Assembly (NCBI GenBank): GCA_039936115.1
Contig: JBDTIZ010000075.1
Coordinates: 1-19,011, forward strand
Source: DATIJJ01 sp039936115
Lineage (GTDB): Bacteria; Pseudomonadota; Gammaproteobacteria; DSM-16500
DNA: 19,011 bases
Direction of reading: 5' to 3'
The notes beneath the pieces were generated by a model, which had not been told where the DNA came from, searched no databases, and saw only the letters and a program-made list of their open reading frames with translations. The translations under genes and the position numbers were made by a program. Shown here in pieces: positions 14,407-19,011 of the stretch. Every line of letters begins with the position of its first letter. Positions within the stretch are counted from its first letter, which is position 1.

Positions 14407-15271
14407 CTAATTTACAACTTTCAAACAAGGCTTAAAATTTTCTGTATTTTCTTTTTTAAATGCTAAGCCGACAAGCATGCCAATATAAAAAGCTTGCAAG
14501 GCATCAAAATTATTAAGCACATGAGAGTTACGTAGAATAGAATCAGGATGTTCCACAAAAGTTTCTTGTGACCTGCGATCTGTAAATACAATATTCCCAT
14601 CGCGTTGTTGACACAAAACTTTGTAGACACCTTTGTTTTTCTTAAACAAGAAGGGGGAAGAGTTAAGATTTTTAGCATTGTTTTTTTGTAAGATGCGATA
14701 ACAGCGGCCATAAAAATATCCAAGCAAGGCTGCATCTTTTATCGAAAGCGACTCAATAAGCCAAATTTCTTTTATTACTTCAGAAAAATGATACTTTAAA
14801 ATTAATGAGCGTCTTTTGATGTTGAGAGTAACTTCTTGTTTTTTAAGATCCAAATCTATGATTCGATATTTTATTTGCCATTCTGCTATAAGAGAATGAT
14901 AAATATTCCGCATGGCAAGCAGACGCATCACTTAAAAAATATCTGTTATCGGTAATCACTGCAGGGTTTGTTTCTTTTATATAATTTTTTATTATTTCGA
15001 TTATACTTACAAAATTATTTCTTGTTTTGATAAGATCATCCGCGGCATAATTTTGTTTGACTAAATTATAAATATTTTCCAATATATTTAATTGTTCAGT
15101 TTTTTTGGCATTTTCAGCATTTTCATCTTCTTGAGCTATAGCGAGATGTGCTTGCTCTAGCATGTAATCCATTTTATGGGGCAATAATTCTTGGGTTAAA
15201 TCCAAAAGCAATTCTGCCTGGCCTTTATCAAGCTTTATGGTCTGGTCGCCGAGGATGATGGCTAATTGCAA
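14407..15271 (-). pseudogene. Unknown protein in two overlapping frames, last gene of the operon, probable frameshift
   Basis: The upstream frame starts at TTG 15271 (MQLAIILGDQTIKLDKGQ) and ends at 14843 after 142 residues. A second frame runs from GTG/ATG 14931/14928 to the TAA at 14407-14409 (MRLLAMRNIYHSLIAEWQIK). They overlap by 89 bases, far more than normal coupling, and the second has no ribosome-binding site. Joining them around 14885-14900 gives one continuous helical protein of about 290 residues, so a frameshift is likelier than two genes. The C-terminal part has two similar segments, AALLGYFYGRCYRILQK and ALQAFYIGMLVGLAFKK. I recognise no domain. The upstream frame is also open 5' of the TTG, so even this start is uncertain. 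It overlaps the preceding gene by ten bases. Confidence 0.5.
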
Positions 15272-15498
15272 AAGATCGCTCGTTTCCTGACAGATTCGAT
15301 TGGAATTTTTGCTAGTTGACTCAGCTCTGCTTCTAAATCAGCAATAAAATGTCGTATGCTCTCTGATAGATCTACTTCAACAGTTTGGACTAAGTTAGCA
15401 TGATTTTTAATAATCGTGATTTGCTTCTCATCCAAATAACTATCGTCAGTTAATTTGAGATAACCTGTCAACCAATAGATAAATTCAGAATTTGTCAC
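15262..15498 (-). CDS. Small YWLxGY protein, paralogue of its upstream neighbour
   Basis: The product is 78 residues starting at GTG 15498 (MTNSEFIYWLTGYLKLTDD). The start overlaps the stop of the upstream gene as GTGA, with AAGGAA eight bases before it, so translation is coupled. The N-terminal MxNxxFxYWLxGY followed by a helix with KQITIIKNH matches the next gene upstream. From memory it also resembles small phage proteins that begin FCYWLQGY and have a PTxEQWxxIKxHL helix. These have no assigned function that I know of. No signal peptide or membrane segment is seen. The C-terminal RKRAIFCN looks abrupt, which may reflect decay near the join with the next gene. Confidence 0.65.
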   Translation of the reverse strand: MTNSEFIYWLTGYLKLTDDSYLDEKQITIIKNHANLVQTVEVDLSESIRHFIADLEAELSQLAKIPIESVRKRAIFCN

Positions 15499-15815
15499 GG
15501 GGCTATTCCTTCATGAACTTTTCTACGATCTTCTATACTAACTTCAGTATCATAACTAAGATCAATATAGTGATAGAAAATGTAATTTAATCTTTCACGT
15601 ATCTCCGGTAGAAAATACGTCAATAACTCTGGACGATATTCTTGTGCTGCAAAGAATGCGATGACATGCGTTAACCAGGTTGTGTATGAACCTAATGGCT
15701 CATTAATTTTCTTTAATGAGCCGTCGATCAACAAAATTTTTTCTTTAGTTAACGTAAGCTCTCTGGAGACTTCAAAATAGCCTTGTAACCAATAACAAAA
15801 TTGCTGGTTAAGCAT
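15495..15815 (-). CDS. Small YWLxGY protein
   Basis: The product is 106 residues, starting two bases after the stop of the preceding gene (MLNQQFCYWLQGYFEVSRE). It shares the FxYWLxGY motif and the following helix with the downstream neighbour, showing a tandem duplication. The extra 30 residues (YFLPEIRERLNYIFYHYIDL) are helical and specific to this copy. FCYWLQGYFE closely resembles small uncharacterised phage proteins as I remember them, so phage origin and domestication are possible. No ribosome-binding site is obvious, consistent with coupling to the upstream gene. Confidence 0.7.
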   Translation of the reverse strand: MLNQQFCYWLQGYFEVSRELTLTKEKILLIDGSLKKINEPLGSYTTWLTHVIAFFAAQEYRPELLTYFLPEIRERLNYIFYHYIDLSYDTEVSIEDRRKVHEGIAP

Positions 15816-15817
15816 AC

Positions 15818-16420
15818 TTAGCAGGCCGGTCTGAAGGAGATAGGTCTAGCTTCAACTTCGTCTGCAGTGGGTGCAGTTAACATCTTCAATCCTGTGATGG
15901 CAGCAGTGCACTCAGATATGCTAAGTTTGATGTCTGATGAGCCCCCCATATATCCTTCCGGCGGTGTCTCAGTAACTGTGTAGCCTAAAGATTTAAGATA
16001 TTTCAACGCGTCAGCGCTATCAGTATATCTAGGGAATATGAGTTTGGCTGGTTTTTTGCTATCTAACAGATTCAATTCGCCCCAGATTTCGTTATACGCA
16101 TATTTAGTCTGGATCAGTTGTACCACTTGAAGCAAAGCAGTAGCGATTGTTTTAGCATCGCCTGATAAAACAGAAGGAATATTTATCGTTGATGGATTAA
16201 AGTTAAAAATAGTGTCTTTGTTTAACAAATCTTGTTTTCGTGCGATTTCAGCTTGAGTGTTGTTAATTTCTTGATCCAGTAGCGCTCTTCTGTCTTCTTG
16301 TTCTTTTAGCATTGTTTTTAGTTTTTTTAATTCTTCATTGCGAGCTGTTAATGAATCTAATGAAGGCGCTTTTTCTTCATCGCTATTCATTTTACGCTTA
16401 AACATTGTTCTCTGAGCCAT
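15818..16420 (-). CDS. Unknown 200-residue coiled-coil protein, first gene of the YWLxGY operon
   Basis: The product starts MAQRTMFKRKMNSDEEKAPS at ATG 16420, with AAGGA six bases upstream, the best ribosome-binding site of the cluster. Residues about 20-70 form a coiled coil (ARNEELKKLKTMLKEQEDRR and onward). Residues 85-180 look globular, with a mixed alpha/beta character (PAKLIFPRYTDSADALKYLKSLGY). The tail is VEARPISFRPAC. I recognise no family. The genes from here to 14407 are packed with gaps of two bases or with overlaps, so they form one transcription unit. The spacer to the porin gene upstream is about 124 bases, so the operon could have its own promoter or be read from the porin gene. 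Confidence 0.65.
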   Translation of the reverse strand: MAQRTMFKRKMNSDEEKAPSLDSLTARNEELKKLKTMLKEQEDRRALLDQEINNTQAEIARKQDLLNKDTIFNFNPSTINIPSVLSGDAKTIATALLQVVQLIQTKYAYNEIWGELNLLDSKKPAKLIFPRYTDSADALKYLKSLGYTVTETPPEGYMGGSSDIKLSISECTAAITGLKMLTAPTADEVEARPISFRPAC

Positions 16421-16544
16421 ATAACATCCTTATTGTAAATTTTATCAAGGAGTGCATTCTGGATAAGATTACTGAATAAATCAAGATGCAAGCTGAAATT
16501 AAAACAGGGCGCGCATTAACATGTCACCCAGCTTATTTTTAAAA

Positions 16545-17765
16545 CTAACAATCTACATTGACGCTTGCTTGCACAATATTCATATAATTTTTACCGTAAT
16601 GACCCTGCAACGTTCCAAGTGAAGATGTATTATTGATCGGCGCATTTCCTAAATTGAAATATTCATAAGAGAATCCAAGCTTAATCGCTTTGGATGCTGA
16701 ATACATTAAGCCTGCAGCCAGACGAATTTGTTTATCCATAGGCAAATCTGGCGTACGCAGCGTGATTTTTGTAGGTGAAGAATCATAGGACGCACCACCT
16801 TGAAATGTAACAGTAGGTGTCGCAAGAAATTTTGCGCCTAGTCCGATGCGATAGGTATTATTCCAATTCAGTTTTGTCGTTGCTGTAAATCCTGCAATAT
16901 TTACAACAGCTGATTGCATGGAACTCCAATTAGACCAACCAAGCTCGCCTAAAATATCAAAACGATTAGTAATAGCTTGGTCAAGGCTGATGATAATATT
17001 ATGCGGCATTGTCATCTTAGTTGAGGTTGCAGGTGTTGCAGAAATTCGTAAAAATGTCGTATTTCCTTTTAAGTCATGCAAAATACGCGAGCGATAAGCA
17101 ATACCAATTTTAGTTGTTTCATACGGAGTTAATAGTATTCCAATATTAAATCCCGGCGCGTAATCGGTTGTTTTTATGTTAGCCTGGCCATCCACTAAGT
17201 CCGTAATTGGAAGAGCAACTGTTTGATTTAAACTTGCATACTCGAGCGTCGCACCTACACCTAAGGCTAACCAATTGTTAACGGAATAAGACAGAGCAGG
17301 GTTTAAATCTATCGCATAAAACGTCATGCTTTGCACAATATAACGACCCACCCATCCATTCGTGTAATCAAGCTCGCCTGCGTAAGGTGTTGTAAAACTC
17401 GCACCCAATTTTAATTTTGGTGAAAATTGATAAACATAAAATACACTGCCACCCGGAGTAAGAACTCCAGCATTTCCACCGTTACCGCCAGAAATAGTAT
17501 TTTGTCCGCCAATTGAAAAATGGATGCTCGGTGTGACTACCTGGGTGCCGACCATAAATTGTGTTGAATTTAATTGCGACATTCCGGCCGGATTAAAATA
17601 AGCGATTGATGCATCATTTGTGACGGCTGCTTGTCCAACGGCAGCAGTACCGATAATAGGTGTGCCTAATTCATATAATTGAAACGCCGCAGCAAAAATA
17701 CTAGAGCTCATCAGAGATGTGATTGAAGCTGCGAGCAGTGACAAGCGAAAATGAGCGCGTTTCAT
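16545..17765 (-). CDS. FadL/OmpP1/TodX-family outer-membrane transporter
   Basis: The product is 406 residues. I start it at ATG 17765 rather than 17774 because AAGGA abuts the latter but lies nine bases before the former. The signal peptide (RLSLLAASITSLMSSSIFA) is cleaved near AA-AFQ. The mature N-terminus AFQLYELGTPIIGTAAVGQ and then NDASIAYFNPAGMSQL is the plug-domain signature of FadL/OmpP1 proteins, including the NPA motif. The rest alternates short strands with loops as expected for a 14-strand barrel. These proteins carry long-chain fatty acids or other hydrophobic compounds across the outer membrane. The last strand ends VNVDC, not with the usual aromatic residue, and the terminal Cys is odd. 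The length is near the family's usual 400-450. It lies upstream of the YWLxGY operon on the same strand. Confidence 0.9.
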   Translation of the reverse strand: MKRAHFRLSLLAASITSLMSSSIFAAAFQLYELGTPIIGTAAVGQAAVTNDASIAYFNPAGMSQLNSTQFMVGTQVVTPSIHFSIGGQNTISGGNGGNAGVLTPGGSVFYVYQFSPKLKLGASFTTPYAGELDYTNGWVGRYIVQSMTFYAIDLNPALSYSVNNWLALGVGATLEYASLNQTVALPITDLVDGQANIKTTDYAPGFNIGILLTPYETTKIGIAYRSRILHDLKGNTTFLRISATPATSTKMTMPHNIIISLDQAITNRFDILGELGWSNWSSMQSAVVNIAGFTATTKLNWNNTYRIGLGAKFLATPTVTFQGGASYDSSPTKITLRTPDLPMDKQIRLAAGLMYSASKAIKLGFSYEYFNLGNAPINNTSSLGTLQGHYGKNYMNIVQASVNVDC

Positions 17766-17795
17766 ACTGAACATTCCTTGTAAGTAAGTGTGAAA

Positions 17796-17824
17796 AGTAT
17801 AGCTATCCGCATCTAGATTAGCAA
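17796..17824 (-). promoter_or_regulatory. Predicted sigma70 promoter of the FadL-type gene
   Basis: On the minus strand TTGCTA (17819-17824, four of six matches) and TATACT (17796-17801, five of six) are separated by exactly 17 bases. The transcript would start about 25 bases before the ATG at 17765. Confidence 0.55.
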
Positions 17825-17864
17825 ACTGTTACGAGTAATTTATTCTCCTCATTGATGAGATGAA

Positions 17865-17893
17865 TTGCACCGCTGTGAAACCCAACGTAATAT
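17865..17893 (+). promoter_or_regulatory. Possible promoter of greB
   Basis: TTGCAC (17865-17870) and TAATAT (17888-17893) are 17 bases apart, both only partial matches. It is divergent from the porin promoter and about 40 bases before the greB start. Confidence 0.25.
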
Positions 17894-17930
17894 ATCGATC
17901 AGAGAACTGAATTTTTACGGAATGACACTT

Positions 17931-18473
17931 ATGAGTAAAGCATTTACTAAAGAATCTGATGATGACGATGAACCAGAAAAACCTGAAACATCTTACGCAA
18001 ATCTTAAAAATTATGTCACGCCTTTTGGCTTTTCAGAATTACAAAATGAATTGCGTCAGCTCTTAAAAGATGAGCGGCCAAAAATTGTTGAAACTGTTAG
18101 ATGGGCAGCGAGCAATGGTGATCGCTCAGAGAACGGTGATTATATTTATGGGAAAAAGCGGTTACGTGAAATCGATAGACGAGTGCGTTACTTAACGAAG
18201 AGAATAGAAAGTGCTGAAGTTGTAGATCCAAATTTGCAAAAAAATCTCACTAAAGTTTTTTTTGGCGCGAGAGTAATGTATGTACAAAGCGATGGTGTTG
18301 AAAGAACAGTCAAACTTGTTGGTATTGATGAAGCGGATTTGACAAAAGGCAAAATCAGTTGGATTTCACCTGTTGCAAAAGCATTACTGAAATCAGAAGT
18401 AGGGGATAGTGTTGTGCTTCATACGCCGTTAGGCACTGAAACCTTGAAAATTTTAGCGATCAAATATTTGTAA
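17931..18473 (+). CDS. greB: Transcription elongation factor GreB
   Basis: The product is 180 residues from ATG 17931, where the family start MSKAFTKESD is recognised; frames upstream from 17865 are not family-like. GreB enters the RNA polymerase secondary channel and stimulates cleavage of backtracked RNA. The N-terminal coiled coil spans about residues 33-100, and its tip GDRSENGDY carries the acidic pair Asp64 and Glu67 that position the catalytic metal. The second helix is KKRLREIDRRVRYLTKRIE, ending EVVDP. The C-terminal FKBP-like domain (about 108-180) includes FFGARVMY, VGIDEADLTKGKISWISP and VGDSVVLHTPLG. An acidic DDDDEPE insert near the N-terminus is common in this group. Length and motifs are complete. 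A long hairpin follows, so the gene is probably monocistronic. Confidence 0.95.
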   Translation: MSKAFTKESDDDDEPEKPETSYANLKNYVTPFGFSELQNELRQLLKDERPKIVETVRWAASNGDRSENGDYIYGKKRLREIDRRVRYLTKRIESAEVVDPNLQKNLTKVFFGARVMYVQSDGVERTVKLVGIDEADLTKGKISWISPVAKALLKSEVGDSVVLHTPLGTETLKILAIKYL

Positions 18474-18495
18474 AGAGAGTGTGTGATTTGCTATT

Positions 18496-18539
18496 TCGCC
18501 TAATCGTTTCAAAATCTAGTTTTGAAGTTGATTAGGCGA
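18496..18539. terminator. Long hairpin between greB and the small secreted protein gene
   Basis: CGCCTAATC (18497-18505) pairs with GATTAGGCG (18530-18538), and inside TTCAAAA pairs with TTTTGAA around a five-base loop. The two stems stack with a small bulge. It lies between two convergent stops and probably ends both transcripts. The T-runs are poor, so bidirectional Rho-independent termination is likely but not certain. Confidence 0.7.
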
Positions 18540-18547
18540 TAATATAT

Positions 18548-18853
18548 TTAATTTACTATCGTTTTTAATACCAAGGCAAGTGGCATGCTGCGATGTGTTT
18601 GTGGATTCAGGTAAGTGTAGTAGCAACTGATTTTTTTGCCGCGACTTGTATTTTCGACATCAGAAGTATGCAACACAAAAGGTTTTCCCTGATCCGTATA
18701 AAAAATCTTTTCGTTCCAGCCAGAGATTTGTTGAAAAGTACATTCTCCACCATGACAACTTCTCACTTGCTCGGCAGAGGGGCACTGGGTTGCGAATATA
18801 GGTGTTGCTAAAAAGAGACTTGCTAATGCGAATCCGATTCTGTAAAGCCGCAT
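18548..18853 (-). CDS. Small secreted cysteine-containing protein of unknown function
   Basis: The product is 101 residues from ATG 18853, with GAGAGGTGA just upstream, a strong ribosome-binding site. Residues 1-21 form a signal peptide (GFALASLFLATPIFA), so the mature protein of about 80 residues is periplasmic or secreted. It has four Cys (24, 33, 38, 77), an even number that suggests two disulfides. Other notable parts are SCHGGECTF and a C-terminal ISCYYTYLNP beta-type segment. I do not recognise it with certainty; small secreted proteins of this shape are common in Legionella-like genomes. It is convergent with greB and monocistronic. Confidence 0.75.
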   Translation of the reverse strand: MRLYRIGFALASLFLATPIFATQCPSAEQVRSCHGGECTFQQISGWNEKIFYTDQGKPFVLHTSDVENTSRGKKISCYYTYLNPQTHRSMPLALVLKTIVN

Positions 18854-18941
18854 AATTCACCTCTCATCATTGATTGGTACTTATAGTATAAAACAAAATG
18901 TCGGCTATTATCTAGACAAAATATAATAGGGAGCTTCTACC

Positions 18942-19011
18942 ATGGCGCAAGACCTGTCATTCCCACCGTCATTGCGAGCGCGAGTGAAGCAACCCAGGTT
19001 TTATTGTCACT
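18942..19011 (+). CDS. Possible start of a gene that runs into a dispersed repeat (cut by window edge)
   Basis: ATG 18942 has AGGGAG eight bases upstream and a perfect TATAAT at 18922-18927, and the frame stays open to the window end (MAQDLSFPPSLRARVKQP and on). But from the fifth codon the sequence is a palindromic repeat, so the reading may be accidental. Evidence for a real gene is weak. Confidence 0.2.
   Translation, partial: MAQDLSFPPSLRARVKQPRFYCH
18953..18998. repeat. Dispersed repeat: CTGTCATTCCC followed by GTCATTGCGAGCG
   Basis: CCTGTCATTCCC (18953-18964) shares its core with both arms of the element at 5888-5974. It is followed by GTCATTGCGAGCGCGAGTGA and on to CCCAGG (18968-18998). 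From memory, GTCATTGCGAGCG...GAAGCAA is a repeat block found in many host-associated bacteria. Only one side is visible because the window ends. Confidence 0.6.

Noticed and set aside
14463..14735. A 90-codon minus-strand frame inside the last operon gene
   Set aside because: It is a different frame on the same strand as a better coding frame, is Cys/Leu-rich, and has no start signal.
1..19011. CRISPR array, tRNA or rRNA genes
   Set aside because: No regularly spaced direct repeats and no cloverleaf or rRNA-like sequence were seen on either strand.

Overview
The window is AT-rich and looks like accessory chromosome from a host-associated gammaproteobacterium of the Legionellales/Coxiella-like type (for example Legionella, Coxiella, Aquicella or Berkiella relatives). 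This is an inference. It rests on a 17 kDa-antigen-type glycine-zipper lipoprotein, a gammaproteobacterial GreB, a FadL/OmpP1 porin, several large soluble proteins with eukaryote-like modules, and many broken genes and palindromic repeats. No species can be named from the sequence alone.

Layout. 1-343 (-): start of a possible THUMP-type RNA methyltransferase. 556-1026 (+): glycine-zipper lipoprotein with a good terminator. 1105-2685 (+): two decaying helical genes, one frameshifted and one without a start. 2720-4141 (-) and 4414-5688 (+): a divergent pair of effector-like genes, one an ankyrin plus clan CE cysteine protease/acetyltransferase protein, the other a long coiled-coil protein with a proline-rich tail. 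5689-6138: spacer with a MITE-like palindromic element and a Fur-box-like palindrome. 6139-7191 (+): secreted beta-propeller. 7315-9960 (-): large Ser/Thr protein kinase. 10133-11572: scrambled IS66-family remnant. 11819-12610 (+): helical-repeat gene with an in-frame TAA. 12763-14307 (+): protein with a NagZ-like N-terminus, three PDZ domains and a C-terminal Cys-Thr-Ile-Ser CaaX box. 14407-16420 (-): compact operon of unknown genes including two tandem YWLxGY proteins. 16545-17765 (-): FadL/OmpP1. 17931-18473 (+): greB. 18548-18853 (-): small secreted Cys-rich protein. 18942-end: an ORF running into a dispersed repeat.

How the parts fit. The ankyrin/clan CE protein, the coiled-coil protein, the kinase and the PDZ-CaaX protein have no signal peptide and carry modules suited to acting on host proteins or membranes, so they are candidate translocated effectors. 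No secretion-system gene is present, so this is inference. The most striking leads are the PDZ-CaaX protein, the ankyrin/clan CE protein, and the YWLxGY operon. The remaining genes are ordinary envelope or transcription functions. The degraded genes, the IS66 remnant and the repeats mark the region as a plastic part of the genome.
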